A DNA stretch of 64,000 nucleotides from Chelonoidis abingdonii (GCF_003597395.2 NC_133776.1:33529885-33593884), one strand, 5' to 3'; shown: positions 48,949 to 61,600, counted from the stretch's first letter. A program made the numbers and translations. Notes: generated by a model not told the origin, from the letters alone.

Positions 48949-49166
48949 CAGTGGTTCTCAAACTATTGTATTGGTGACCCCTTTCACATAGCAAGCCTCT
49001 GAGTGTAACCCCCCCTTATAAATTAAAAACACTTGTTTATATATTAAACACCATTATAAATGCTGGAGGCAAAGTGAGGTTTGGGGTGGAGGCTGACAGC
49101 TCACAATCCCCCATGTAATAACCCTGCGACCCCCTGAGGGGTCCCAACCCTGTTTGAGAACCCCAG
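48949..49166. mobile_element. hAT MITE with intact 8-bp target duplication
   Basis: A 218-bp element with inverted ends CAGTGGTTCTCAAAC and GTTTGAGAACCCCAG, flanked by perfect GATTAGTA copies (48941-48948 and 49167-49174). No coding capacity. A (TAA)n microsatellite follows at 49302-49330. Confidence 0.92.
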
Positions 49167-49174
49167 GATTAGTA

Positions 49175-51155
49175 AATATGCAGGTTTTGGGAGCATTCAA
49201 CTCATTAATAGAAATTGCCATAAGAGCACAGATATTAAAGATAATTATGCTCTATCTGCTCAAATTTTCCCCAGTTGCAGAAATTATTGTGCCACTTCTG
49301 CTAATAATAATAATAAATAATAATAACCACAAAGTGTTGCCAATACAGAATAGCTACTGCATTTCAGTAGCAGGGAAGGGAGATAAGAACACTTCTGTGA
49401 AACACTTCACAGTAAAAGGCATTATATGAATGTAAAGTTATTTGATTCAGCTATGTTGATTTGCTTATCCACTAAGCTAAAAAGAGACATGCTTTTTTTG
49501 CTTCTTTATGATGTCTAAAAGCCTGAAAAGGTTCTCTAGCAAACCCTTTCTACACCTCAAGCTTTGTTTTTTTGGGTTAGAAATTCAGATTTGTTAAAAA
49601 TTCAACTCCCTGCCTCTTACTCCCGGAGCTCAGATACCTCACAGGTCCTCCTCGGGTGAGTGGGAGGGAAGAGGACTACATGGACTTTCCTTAAGTTTAT
49701 AAAAATAATTTTATGATCTTTCAGGTCATTCTTTAAGATGGAATATTTTTATAAGACTTGAACATAAAACCAACATCTTGACTGTAGTGGCTTGTTCAGC
49801 TTTTTCTAACAAATCTAATTTAAATATTTTTATGGATCACCTATCCAGTTTATGAAACCCACACCTATATTTACCATAGATTTTTAATAATTATGCTAAG
49901 TGTAATTTGCTAGGCTACAGCATATCATTGCTAGATTTGAATTCTCATACCAACCAGCAAGCATTAGCTTACTTTATGAAATAGTTAAGTACAGTCTGTG
50001 TACTACTGATTTAAATGAATTCACAGTGTAACAGTACTCCTTGGCATGTCAGGAAAAAACTGTTACTCAGAAGAGACAGCTATCTACCCATCAGAGACTG
50101 TTTTTACCATTTCTAGTGACATATGACATCTTTTGTAGAGAGTGAAGGAGGAAAGAGTAGGTCACCAGATCTGTAATACAGGTTACCATTCCAAATATCA
50201 CTGGACAATTCCTTTTGTCTCATTGGCTGACAAAGAAAACAAATTAAAAAGATAGTAGGGAAAGTAACAAGCATATAACCAGAAACTCACCACCTACAGC
50301 TACAGTATCAAGCCTCACACACGAAATGCTTATGCTTTAATGTCCAGTTTATAAGTTATCTTTTGTTAAGAAGAACTTACATAAGCTTATATAAGAAATG
50401 CCAACAGGTTCTTAATTTTGACAGAAAAAAATTCCTATGTTTTCATAAAAACAAGCACTGCAAGAATGCACTGAATTCAGAGTATCCACTAGTCAAATGC
50501 ACTAAGTGAAATCTGAATGTTAAAAAATGTTAGTTGCTGAATATCCATCTGTATCTCTTTCATATCTAAAAACCTGCAAGTGTTCTTATAGATTTTCATT
50601 CTGCCTTCTCTGCTTCTATTAGATTAAAAAAAAACAATACAAATTTGAGTTCAGATCCGGCCAGATCTTAAACTAAATTGACAGGGTGTGGCTGTCCTGA
50701 ATGATACGCTTCCATGTAAACTGATGTGCTGAAGTAGTGGTGGGGATTCAGCACGTAGTACTCTGAACACCATAATATACTGCTGGATACACTGTGTAAC
50801 TGGATATGCAGTCATTACAGCACGTAAAAACAAAACCGCTGACCACTTGATTATATTTTGTCTACCTAAAATGCCCTCTATGATTTCTATAGGATATGGC
50901 ATTCTTTGATTCCTGTACCAAACTACCATTTAATAAAGGCTTGTCTATACTTGCAAGTTAATTCAGATTAAGGTAGGTTGTGAATTTAAAGCACATAATC
51001 TGTTCCTTATTGTTATGAACTGACAGTGGACTCAATACCATACCAGACAAGATAGATATGGTCCCTGCCTCCAAGCACTTACAATTTAACCAAACTCCAC
51101 AAAATGCAATGGGTAATATTATATGATGGATAAGATATACAACGTTGCTGTGTGC
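49175..51155. other. Intron 1, stretch without gene
   Basis: AT-rich. Near 50936-50990 (GGCTTGTCTATACTTGCAAG) there is a piece resembling one end of a palindromic MITE, and near 51055-51095 (GGTCCCTGCCTCCAAGCACT) the scrap of an old LINE or SINE tail. Both are too short to define. Confidence 0.5.
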
Positions 51156-51163
51156 TGCTAGAC

Positions 51164-52148
51164 CAGGGGTCTCAAACATGAGGCCCGCGAAGTTATTTTT
51201 TGCGGCCCGCAAGCTCCTCACAGCCCCCCTGCCCTCGCCCAGCATTTAGCTAGCCCGGCTCCGGCCTGTCGCGCACCCGGGGCAGGGCAGGCTCCCTGCT
51301 TGCCTGCCTTGCCCCTGCGCCGCTCCGGGAAGTGGAAGGAACATGGGAGAACAGAGGCGCAGGGGCGTGTGTTGCTGTTGCTTCAGGCACCGCCCCCAGC
51401 AGCTCCCATTGGCCACGGTTCTTCATTCCTGGCCAATGGGAGATACTAGGGGCGGAGGGGTGTGCCTGAAGCAACAGCAACACATGCCCCTGTGCCCTTG
51501 CTCCTCCATGTTCCATCTGCTTCCCAGAGCAACATGGGGGTAGGGCGGCAGGCAGGGAGCCCACCCCCCGAGCCCCTCCTGCAGTCAAACCCGCTGCCCT
51601 GAGCCCTGTGCCGCACTCTGCACTCTGACTCCCTGCCACACCCCTCCTGCTGCCCAACCCACTGCCCTGAGCCTCCTGCCGCACCCCAACCCCCTGCTGT
51701 ACCCTGCACCTTGACTCTCTGGTCTGAGCCCCCTGCTGCACCCCAACCCCCTTCCCTGAGCCACCTGCCGCCCCCCTCCTGTACCCAATTCCCTTCCCTG
51801 CACCCGACCCCCTGCCACACCCTGCACCCCAACCCACTGCCTAAGCCCCTGCTGCACCCCTCATCCCTACTGCACCCACCTACTCCCTTCCCTGAGCTCC
51901 CTGCTGCACCCCTCATTCCTCCTGCACCCCACACCCCAACTCCCTGCCCTGAGCCCCTGCCACACCCCACACTCCTCTTACACCCCCTGGGGTGGGGATT
52001 TCGGGGAAGGGGTTGGAATGGGGGCAGGACCTCATGGAAGGGGTGGAGTGGGGGTGGGGCTGAGGGAGGAGGTGTCAGTAATGCGGCCCTCGGGCCAATG
52101 TACTAGTCCTCATGTGGCCCTCGTGGTCATTTGAGTTTGAGACCCCTG
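51164..52148. mobile_element. hAT-type non-autonomous element carrying a GC-rich cassette
   Basis: Inverted ends CAGGGGTCTCAAAC and GTTTGAGACCCCTG are flanked by perfect 8-bp duplications TGCTAGAC (51156-51163 and 52149-52156). Sub-terminal GAGGCCCGCGAAG and GCGGCCCTCGGGCC are also roughly inverted. Inside are an imperfect palindrome (about 51345-51515) and a C-rich minisatellite (51580-51960, units like CCCTGAGCCCCCTGCTGCAC). The long open frames here (up to 195 aa) come from this base composition and are not genes. Confidence 0.9.
51580..51960. repeat. C-rich degenerate minisatellite
   Basis: Variable-length units built from CCTGCCCTGAGCC, CCTGCTGCACCCC and AACCCCCTGC. Internal to the hAT-type element and presumably mobilised with it. 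Confidence 0.8.
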
Positions 52149-52156
52149 TGCTAGAC

Positions 52157-54922
52157 AGTAGCTGTATTTCACCACAGATGTGACTACCCCTTTTTTTTTA
52201 TGCCAGATTGGAGGAAGGGTAATATTGAAGTCTAGTCAATTTCAAAAAATGAACTGGAAGTAGCTCCAGGTACTACACCTGCCAAAGTGTCCTCTTGCCA
52301 TTCTGGGTGCTTTACAATCACACTGTTGTTGTTTTTTTTTTGTTTGTTTGAATATTTTTTCCTCCTTGCTGCAGTGTGAAAATTCCATTCAAAAGGCAAA
52401 AAAACTTACAGATTATGCAGGCAAAACAGTAAAACTGAATATACACAAAGGGCTGTCAAATATATAAATGAGTTAGAATTTTTTTCAGCTATTGTAATTT
52501 TAGGTGTTACTTGTAAAAGCATTAGGTAGAAGTTTTCTGACCAAGGTGCGATTTTTAAGTTGATTTTGTCCCTTTAAAAAAATTCTGTGTGGAGTCCGCG
52601 CAAGTTTGATGTTTCTAAAAGTGCTTTCGGATCTCGTGAGAGAAACTGTGCTATATGCCCAATGTCCCAACCATCAGCCTTATTTTAAGCTTCTCTTCTC
52701 CCCTTCACTTTCTACTCCAGCTCCCATGAAGTACTCCCTTAGTAAAACACTCAACCAATGTCTTGCTGAAATCATACACATACCATTACATACCAGTGGA
52801 GCCTGCATATGGAGTAAGGTAAATCCCATTATTTTTAATGCAATTTTGTATCCTATACAAATCATAAAGTTAAAACTTTATAGAATTAACACTTGACAAT
52901 TAATGGGAGTTGCCTTTCACCTTTTAGTCAAGGTTCAGTGATATACAATAGTGGGTATGAAATCACCAGCAGGTTGTATGCTGGTACATTAATTTAAACT
53001 AAAAGGAAGCTGGTTAATCTGGTAAAACAGCACTTCATCAACCTGAAATAGAAGAGAAAAAAGTTAAATACTAGTATGCAGAATGTTCAGTCTCTTCAAG
53101 GAAACAGCCACTGAAATATTCAATGAAGCAGAGAGTATTAAAGTGATTCATTCACCAGTGGGCCTCTCTGTGATGGAGTTGCCCCATGTAATGCTGTATA
53201 TATCCAGTACTCATTAAGTTTATATGATCTGTAGCAAATAATTAGCTTTCCTAATTTTTAACATTTAGGAATTTATAGGTAAATTTATTCTGTGCATGTT
53301 TTACCACAACTAGTCAGTTTAGGACAGAGGACAGTTCCAGCCCTAAGAATCACAGTTTTGACAGAGAACTCACACTTCATGAAGTGTGAATATAATAAAG
53401 TATTATATACCGTATATAAACTTAAAAAATTCCAACATTTCATATTTGATTAATTTAGAAAGTTACACAAATTTTTAGACCTATGGATAGTATAATTTAT
53501 TTTCTGGTATGTCTATGAAATAGTATATAAAGGACAAAGCAACTATCACAATTTTATAGTCTTTACATTAATATATATTGCAATGAATACAGTACTTTAA
53601 CGATCATTCAGGGCAGACTGCATTCCTGTAATACGGTATGTTCCACAAATAGATCATAAGAGGAACATGAATCAACCACATTTCCAAAGTCATGATAATG
53701 TGAAATAAGAGCGTTCATGGGGAGGAGCATGGAAGGAGAGAGTGTGTGCAAATCCTGACAATGCATAATGATTGAATTAACTGCACTACTAGACAGTAGT
53801 ATTTACCACCATGCTATATTCATTAGTATTTAAGATGCTAGATCAGGAAAATACACATAGTTTTTTATGAAAAAACTCAGATTATGCTCTATACAACAAA
53901 GAATATGCTATACAATGAATAAAGATTTAATGGTGCTCCTTGAGCCAGTACATGTAGTATGCTGATATCCTATAATCGTCTTAGACAGCTGAATACCTAG
54001 TGTAAAAAATTATATCCTCATGGCATTCAGAAGGTGAAAAGGGAAAATAAAATTAATGGTAAACATGCTAGACAATCAGAGCCATCAACTTAAGTTCCAC
54101 CTGTAGTTTGGATGAAGGGACAGGACAGCTTTCTTTACTTCTGTGAACACAGAAAAATTAAAAGGAGTTAGTGAAAGTGTTTCAATTAACCATGTTAGGG
54201 TTATAGATCTTTACCTGTTTCAGGCACTGAAAGTAACAGTGTCACATTTTAAGATAATTACCATATCTTTGCCTTTTAGCTTATATTATGTTTTCTGTGT
54301 ATACTATTTTCCCTATTTTTCACAGGAAATGCTAAAGAACCTTGATTTGTATTTATATTTTTGTATACCATTTCCTATTGAAAAGTTACAGTTTTTATTA
54401 AATGAGTGCATCAATCTTAAAACAGTTCCAAACGGGCCCAAATGCGTGCAGTAGCTGATCTCTTGAACAATACCTTCTGCCTAAGTCACATCACCATTGT
54501 GCATCATTCACTACCGAACTCCATATCTTCAAAAAGAAACATAGCGCGTTCTTTCAACAATGAGAGACAACAAAAAAGGAGGACACATACACAAAGTTAA
54601 GAAAAAGTCTACAGTAGTCTCCTAAGGAGGCAGGAGACATAGAGACTATTTATTGAAACACCTCCCAATATACACACCCAGTCAAATCACATATTACTCA
54701 GTAGCATCCTCCCTTTTCAGCCAAAAATTCTGGTAGTCAAGCATTTACAATCAATACTTTGAAACAGATTCTTCACCCTGTTCAGCAGGTAAGACCAGCA
54801 GAAACGACCAGCATTTCCTTTCCTGGATGTTCCCCTGCCATGGAGGAATCCCCTGTAAGCATAGATTCTAGGATAACCAGCTCCTATGCGTCTCTCTATT
54901 TGCAACTACTGGTGCAGTGGTC
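52157..54922. other. Intron 1, stretch without recognised features
   Basis: AT-rich intron, no identifiable repeat or gene. Confidence 0.55.
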
Positions 54923-55170
54923 ACGTCAGAGGCTACAGCGACACTAAACAGCATGCAGCTGCGCCGCTATAAGCGGTCTAGTATAGCTTCTCTAAGCCGA
55001 TGGGAAAGAGCTCTCCCACCGACTTAATTAATCTACCTCCAACCAGCGGCAGTAGCTGTCGACATCAGCATTTAGGTCAGCGTAACTTATGTCATTGAGG
55101 GGAATGGCTTATTCATACCCCTAAGAGATGCAAGTTATATCAACATAAATGTAGTACAGACATGGCCAGA
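54923..55170. mobile_element. Decayed MITE with inverted internal motifs
   Basis: Contains CAGCATGCAGCTGCGCCGCT, GATGGGAAAGAGCTCTCCCA and the tail GTAGTACAGACATGGCC, landmarks I associate with a turtle non-autonomous DNA transposon that ends in GTGTAGACA-type repeats. Both ends are degraded. Confidence 0.5.
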
Positions 55171-56456
55171 GAGATTGAGGGGGAGCAGTCTGAACATGTT
55201 GCACTCTGGCTCCCTGCAACTGTAATGTGTTCTCCAGATAAACTGCCAATTTGATGGAAGTTAGAGCAATCTCAAGGCTCTATCTTGGACGCGGGCAGAG
55301 AATCAGGGAGCCATAACTAATTCTCTTTAGCATTTTCCTGAACTATCCCGAGCGGCTGGCTGAAGATGAGGAGCCATCTTTTATTAGGTATTCCCCTAAC
55401 CTCAGACAGAGTCAGTTGAACTACCCAGCAGAAAGGGTAACAAGAAAGGGACAGCAGCTGCCTAAACTGCTCCCAAGGGAGTTGGTAAACAACAGCCTCC
55501 CACCTCTTTCCCATAGTGCTGACAGAGCAGTTTAAAAGATGCAAGGCAAACAATTTTAATTTGTAATCAAATACAAATTTTTCTTCTTAGCAGTTACCCT
55601 CAAAAGTCAGATATGAATGGATGAAGATAAACTGAAGACTCAAAATTTCAGAAATATTTAAGTAGCCAGACATAACAGGTTCAATATAAAGCATGAAAAG
55701 TCTAAACTAACACCCCTATAGCATACAAAATGATTTTTGTGAATGCAGAATTAAGCATTGACATTAAGGAATATTTAATCTCTTTACCACACATCTATTA
55801 CCTAAACTCCTGTTGAAGAACAAATTAAGTACAACATTACATAAAGTACTAATGAACCTTTATATAAACATATTTACTGAATTTATTCTTGAAATGGGAA
55901 AGTATCTTTACTGAGTGATTTGGCTATAAAACAGAACAATCACTCAACTCCAGATTAAGGTAGGTTTGCTATTAAAAACAATTTTATAGACAATATGCCA
56001 TGGCACAGGAAGAGACCAGGATGGCAGTATTACAAAAGTGTTCCCTAGTAAAGTAAGTTACAAGATTGAAAGGGTTCAATTTTTATCAGTAATTGTCAGA
56101 AAACACTGATTTCACCATACATATACAAACTGCCAAAAAAATATTTCCACTGATGAAATTTACAGATAGGTAACATAAGAAAAATGCTGCTTAAGAACTT
56201 AAATATTGATTTAAGGATATTTGTTTTGTATATTTTGACCTGTGAGTTGATAATTTGTGTCTTAATGGTTATAAAGCTAATTTTTTGAATTTCTACTGTC
56301 ATTAAATAATCATCTGACCCCCACTCACTGTCTGACACCCATGATTTCCTGCAACTGTGGAAATTTAAACAGATAAAAATGCTTAAAAATAAACATCCGT
56401 ATCATGTCAAAATTATTAAAAAAAACAAAAAAACAAATTCTGCCAAGCCCAATCAT
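55171..56456. other. Intron 1, stretch without recognised features
   Basis: AT-rich intron; nothing recognised. Confidence 0.55.
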
Positions 56457-56645
56457 TGGTGGGGAGAGACTAGCTCAGTGGTTTGCGCAACAGCCTGCTA
56501 AACCCAGGGTTTTGAGTTCAATTCTTGAGGGGGCCATTTGGGAATCTGGGGCAAAATTCTGTCTGGGGATTGGCCCTGCTTTGAGCAAGGGGTTGGACTA
56601 GATGACCTCCTGAGGTCCCTTCCAACCCTGATATTCTATGATTGA
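56457..56645 (+). mobile_element. Cryptodire tRNA-derived SINE
   Basis: The tRNA-like head has an A-box region (TAGCTCAGTGGTTTGCGCAA) and B-box (GGTTTTGAGTTCAATTC), the internal RNA polymerase III promoter. The body (GGGCAAAATTCTGTCTGGGG) leads into a CR1-like tail (GGACTAGATGACCTCCTGAG, then CCCTTCCAACCCTG and ATTCTATGATTGATA), so it was probably mobilised by CR1 machinery. This family is characteristic of hidden-necked turtles and is the best taxonomic marker in the window. Confidence 0.85.
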
Positions 56646-57789
56646 TAAATATCTTTGTTTTTCCTTAAGATATGCTAAGCATTTCTAAAACACTTATAGT
56701 TGTTAATGCTATCTGTTTCAGTACACAAATATGCTTCTATGATCACTTAACCACACACCCATTCATTCAACCCACACACTTTAAGAGAACCTGCTGATGG
56801 AGTGCCTGAACAGAGAAGTCACAAGACAACAACAGACTGGAAATTTCCTCTCTTCCTCCTACTCTATTTGAGTAGCAGAGTAGCCAGCAGGATCATATTT
56901 CTGTCTGAATAGAGGAGAGCTCCTATCAGAAACAGCGCCCTCTCCTGACAGGCAACCTGAGAGCACACACCCTGCATGTTCTGTGTTACTACTCATGGAG
57001 TGTGTACCAGGGCGCGCATATGTCCAGCACTGCTCAACACCATGCTGAAATTCTTGTTGATTTTATAATCACAGCTATTTAAATATCTCAACTGTATCAA
57101 AATTTAGGAGTAAGTAGGGTGCTATCTGAAGCCAAGAAATATACATTTCCCTTGAGAAGTGGAGTAGTTTATTAATACTTAACATTTATACACCACTTTA
57201 ATATGCATTTTCCCCCCACTATTGTAGTTTAAGAATTTGGGAGAACAACGTGATTTCATCTCCCTCCTGTTACAGCTCCCAGCAGAGGCAGTGGGAAAAT
57301 GAGGAGGGGAATGAAAGCACAGTATTCCAAACGGTCATGTGGAGAAACTACTGTTATCAGCCACATCTGTAAAGGAAGATCCCAGAAAATTCAATCTAGG
57401 GTCAACCTTAAGCAAAAGTAATGTAAGTTACAGATCCATCCCTGCTATTTTCAAAAGCTGTGGGCAAACTGACAGCTCAAAGACCAGACCTCTCCACCAC
57501 CTCCAGCAGCAGCAGCACACCTCATTCACCACTGACAGGTCAGAGCTCCCCAAACTGTCATGCCAATAAGGAATATGTGGGAGCATGACACGCGTGTGGC
57601 TGCAGCAATACCACAGAAGAGATCAGCGAGGAGGGAGATGGCCCCCGTCTTGGCATCGGGAGTCTGCAGCCGTAACCTGCTACAGTTACGCCACCAGACT
57701 CCTCCTTCCTCCCCATCCCTACGCAGCGGACACGGAGAAGGAGCCTGCTGAGCCCCACTGCAGCATTTACGCGGAGAGTGAATCAGCTG
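56646..57789. other. Intron 1 near the promoter, no gene seen
   Basis: Ordinary AT-rich sequence that becomes GC-rich after about 57580. Not resolved further. Confidence 0.5.
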
Positions 57790-58450
57790 GGGACGTACGG
57801 AGAGATGCTTCCCGTGACGGCCCGATCATCAACCCTACCAGCCCGCCCCGAGCAAGACGAACAGGAAGGCGGGGCGGGCGCCGCGGAACCAGCACGCGGG
57901 CTCCGAGACCCACCCCTCCCAGGCGCACTATCATAGGCTATTTTTAGATCAGAACGCAGCGAAAGTAACGGCTTCCAGAGAACCGCCTCGTGGCTCCCCC
58001 CGCCGGCAGCCCCCCCCAACGGCTCCTTCACCTCTTCACCCACCCGCCCCCGGCTCCCGGCCAGGCCCCCGCCAGTCCCTTACCCCAGCTCTTGGCCGTG
58101 CGCCCCAGAAACTCGCCGCTGCGCGGGTTGTACACGAACTGCCGCCACTCGGCCATGGTCTGGCTGAACGGCTTCTTCTCCTCCTTGGACATGGCGGCGG
58201 GGCGAGGACTGTGCGTGTCCGGGCGGCAAAGACTCCCAGCCGAACTGTGGTAGCGCCTGCTCCGAGCCGCCAAGTAACAGCCCTCTTCCCCTCCCGCCGG
58301 GCGCCCGAGAGGCCGGGCAAGTCGCACGCAGCCGAGCTCCTCACTCCCCCTCCCGCTGCCGGGGCGGGGCCCCACGCGTCAGCGCACCCTTTCCCCTCCC
58401 GCTCTGTCTCGAAGTCGCGCCTGCTGCCTCCTGGCGGCCAGAAGGAGAAT
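57790..58450 (-). promoter_or_regulatory. ATP1B3: CpG-island promoter and 5' leader of ATP1B3
   Basis: This is the densest host-gene CpG stretch in the window, spanning exon 1 and its upstream sequence in otherwise AT-rich surroundings. No TATA box is visible upstream of the start codon. A perfect GC box (GGGGCGGGGC) is at 58361-58370, about 170 bp upstream of the ATG, and a second (GGCGGGGCGGG) is inside the start of intron 1 near 57869-57879. This fits a broadly expressed housekeeping promoter binding Sp/KLF factors. The exact transcription start and any divergent transcript cannot be read from the sequence. Confidence 0.75.
58084..58192 (-). CDS. ATP1B3: ATP1B3 exon 1 (coding part)
   Basis: This exon encodes residues 1-36 plus the first base of Gly37. 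It opens [11 protein letters not shown] and ends [11 protein letters not shown], the cytoplasmic tail of a beta-3 subunit. The ATG at 58190-58192 was chosen because the peptide from it matches the family N-terminus in length and sequence and sits in a G/C-rich leader. The donor is GTAAGG (58083 downward). The FLGRT block just before the membrane helix is conserved across Na,K-ATPase beta subunits. The 5' UTR lies to the right inside the CpG island; its transcription start cannot be fixed from sequence alone. Confidence 0.95.
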
Positions 58451-60185
58451 AGCCGCTGGGGCGAGGTGGTGCGTAGAGCCCCGGAGTTCCAAGGGCTCCC
58501 CAAAGAGCGACACGGGGCCTGGAGTGGTGCTGCTCTGACGGCATATGGCGCGGAGACCTCAGGCGCTGCCTTGCTTCACCCTGCCCAAGCGTGTGCACAC
58601 ATCCCATTGAGCCGGACTTAGGGAAGGGCTATGAGACCCAAGCACATGCTTGGTGGGGGAAGGGAAACAGAAACTGATTTGACATAAAATTTTCAGACTG
58701 TGGCATTGAATCCGTGACCTGGCACGTAAATGACCTGGTTTTCACATGAGCTGATTCCAGGCAGGTCCCCTAAGTCACCAAGGGAGCTGTCAGTTGTCAC
58801 ATCCTTGAACATAAAAAGATTCACCAGGCCTAATTGTTCCCTTAACTAAGACTGTGCTACCTCCTTGACTTCATTTATATACTCAGTGACCTGTACACAC
58901 CCACTAAAGGCTAATGGAGTTGACACAGCTGTCACATAGGGCACACAGTTTGGTCTGCAAAACTTCTCAGTGGTATAGATGCAGCAAATGGGAAAAACCC
59001 CAGCCTGACTCTGAGCCCAGGGGGAGTGAAGTTCAGCAGCTGGCAGGAGTGAGGAGGAGTATTATACTTACAAACTGTCAGAGTCAAGTAGCAGACTAAG
59101 TAATTGCTTAGGGGTCCAAACAGCTCACGAGAACCACCTATTTGCTTTTGCAGTATGTGGGGGGGGCAAAAATATTCCTTCACAGGGCCCCCAATAGGCT
59201 AGCACAGCCTCTGAAATTATACTACTTTGATATGGAACTCTGTGCCAGACTGGCCCTGGGAACCATTATGCCATTTTAACAAAATCACTTTTCTGGATAG
59301 GTCTGCACTTTAAGTGTCTGCACAGTATTGTGTTCACTAATGTTGATTTATAATTAGTGATAAAGGAATAGAGCATGGTTTGACAGTGATACCTATTTCT
59401 GATATAGTCCTTATCTGTAGATCTCAGAGTATCCCCTAATCTTTAATGTATTAAGGTTAGAGCTGGGGACCAGCACACTTACCTCTCTGTTTGACCTGGC
59501 AGTTATGGTGACTAAGATTTTCAAAATGAGTGCATATTTAGGGACTGACTACTGCCAGTGATGTTCAACACTAACACTTTCTCACCATGTGTTTCAGTTA
59601 TTGAAAATATTAAAGACTTACTCCTTTTTTCCCCCTTCCTAGTTCTGCAATCAGTGAATATGACATCACTGACTTCAGCTCAACAGATCAACTACCCAAA
59701 CCTTCCATGGTGCTAGAGTTAAGGGGGCACAGTGGTGGCTGAGGCAATTACAACTCAAGGGAGCTGCTCTCTCCTTCCCCTTTTTGCTTCCCTTCACACA
59801 TGCACATAGTGGACCACACTTATACCCAGCCTGTGTATGTAGATTTTGTAGTTTCCAGGATTTGGTGCAGGAGTGGTTAAATATTTGGAAAACAAAGACA
59901 TGTTATACAATAAACCATCTTCCTAAAAAAGATTAATACAATCATAGCATAGTTTAACAGAAGAGATTCCATAAACTGTTTCTGCTTAGCATGTTCCATG
60001 TGAAGTTTGTTATGTATGGGTTAATTTTTTTCATCCCATTTAATTTCTATATCTATGCAAACTCAGTCTATACAATGATGATACCATTTGCACAGGAGTG
60101 AAAAATAAAATTGTGTTTCCTTCCAGTTTACTGAGAATAGTGTAGCATTGCAAGCAATGGAGAAAAGTATACAGGTTTCTCATCC
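58451..60185. other. Intergenic DNA upstream of ATP1B3
   Basis: No exon of a neighbouring gene was recognised on either strand. ORFs are short and without domains. Confidence 0.5.
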
Positions 60186-60275
60186 CTCCTGAGCCCTTGA
60201 TTCACTGTGTGATCTTGGACAAGTTAGTTGACTTCATTGTACCCATATCAAGCCAGCTGGAAAACTGAGAAAGAA
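60186..60275 (+). mobile_element. MIR (CORE-SINE) core fragment
   Basis: The CORE segment CTGTGTGATCTTGGACAAGT then TAGTTGACTTCATTGTACCC matches the conserved centre of MIR elements. Confidence 0.6.
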
Positions 60276-60825
60276 CAACAGTCCAGTGAAAACCAAATGC
60301 TGAATCTGAGCTCTGCTTTCCTGGATAAACAAACTGGGTGAGATGGTGTCCCCCTACTTTTGGGACTATCCCCAGGGGAGCTGGCCATGTAAGTGCTTTT
60401 CAAAACCCAAGACATATCATCAGGCTAGGTCTTAGAATGTGTTTTCTTTATTATAGTAATTGGTATACTGTATTTGAATACAATAAATTAGATCTTATGT
60501 TTAACAGAAAACATTTCAATGTCTTACAACAATTTTCACATTTTTTCAAGCCTGTTAATATACGTTTGCTTCAAACATCCTACCTCTCAGATTTTATGTT
60601 TTTTTACATCATCTAATGGCATCCTTAATGAATGCTTGAGAGTCATAAGTGCCTGACTGAGACGAATCAGGTTCGACTAAGTGTTTACTCTGGTGAGGAA
60701 CAACTGAATGCAACTGAGTAAAGTTCAAAACCAAACAGCTGTTCATTAACTGAACAAGCAACAAGGATAAATTGCAATTTGGATCAGGAAAGGGGGAATT
60801 CAATAACTACAGATACTGTCAGAAT

Positions 60826-60828
<3 letters not shown>

Positions 60829-60858
<30 letters not shown>
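60829..60858. repeat. (CA)15 microsatellite
   Basis: Uninterrupted CA dinucleotide run of 30 nt; a likely length polymorphism. Confidence 0.97.
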
Positions 60859-60864
<6 letters not shown>

Positions 60865-61600
60865 CAGGCAACAAAAAACAACAACAAGGAGATAGCCAGA
60901 CTGAATTAACAACAGGAATGAATTACAATTCAAATTGAACAAGGCAGTTTATCAGTCAAGAATACTATTAACAATTATATACAAAACTCTATACACAACT
61001 TTATACACAATTTTATACCAAGTAAGGAAGAAAAACAGAAGAAAGTGACTAGGCAAAATGGATTATATACAAAAAATAAAATGTTCTTAGCACACTCCAG
61101 ATGCAGCTGACCAGCAGTACAGACATCGAGTTCATGGCAAATTGAAGGGATGTAATCCTAACATAACATGACACGAACCGGAAAAAAACGGAGACGACTC
61201 TGGCTGAAAGGGTGATCAGGCCTTTCAGCTAACACGCGGGCACTTCTAATGTTTTTTGGCGCAAGAGACAGTTTTATCTGAAGACTCTTACTCGTGTCGG
61301 TGTTGGATTGATTTCCAGCTCCCGCACCTATCGGGTTCTGAGCTGGTCCCCTTTACGTCAGCAGGAGCTGCACCCGGCACACTAGGGGCTGCATACGACA
61401 CACCACTTTTGCACACAGCACTAGTAGCACACGGCCCTGTACTGACCTTGTGTTGACCCTGTACTGACTGACAATCGGCCAGACCGAGAGCCAGAGTGTG
61501 AGTTTCAGGTTGTGACAGTGCCTATTAATAGCTCTTGTGAGCTTGCAAAAGTTTTGTATTTTTCCAGATGAGTTCACTACAGCTCCCAGGGCCTGATTAG
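60859..61600. other. Unclassified stretch with sharp base-composition change
   Basis: AT-rich up to about 61080, with a degenerate short tandem motif at 60975-61020 (TATACAAAACTCTATACACA and variants). It is then much richer in GC and CpG at 61130-61500 without a recognisable ORF. It may be a decayed LTR or other retroelement end, but no diagnostic border was found. Confidence 0.4.

Larger units (their letters stand above)
8177..58192 (-). other. ATP1B3: ATP1B3 gene, coding exons 1-5 with introns 1-4
   Basis: Five exons on the minus strand join in phase (109+129+108+191+51 nt) into 196 uninterrupted codons. The product is the beta subunit of the P2-type Na+/K+-ATPase, a single-pass type II membrane glycoprotein needed for folding, plasma-membrane delivery and K+ affinity of the alpha subunit. 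Order seen: cytoplasmic tail (1-36), transmembrane helix (about 38-62), ectodomain (63 onward). Beta-3 is preferred over beta-1 or beta-2 because the residues around [12 protein letters not shown] and IIGLKPEG match that paralogue best. All introns have GT-AG ends. Introns 1 to 4 measure about 22.0, 14.9, 11.2 and 1.2 kb and hold nearly all the repeats in the window. The final exons, carrying the sixth ectodomain cysteine and the C-terminal immunoglobulin-like fold, are not visible and probably lie left of position 1. Confidence 0.93.

Noticed and set aside
51250..51970. 195-aa and 174-aa Gly-rich open frames
   Set aside because: They follow from the C-rich minisatellite and GC palindrome inside a hAT-type element and have low-complexity translation.
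56457..56530. Possible tRNA gene
   Set aside because: A- and B-box sequences are present but no cloverleaf, and they continue into a CR1-like tail: this is a SINE.
58028..58621. Several 80-155 aa frames around exon 1
   Set aside because: CpG-island DNA has few stop codons. Only the frame starting at 58192 shows a known protein (ATP1B3).
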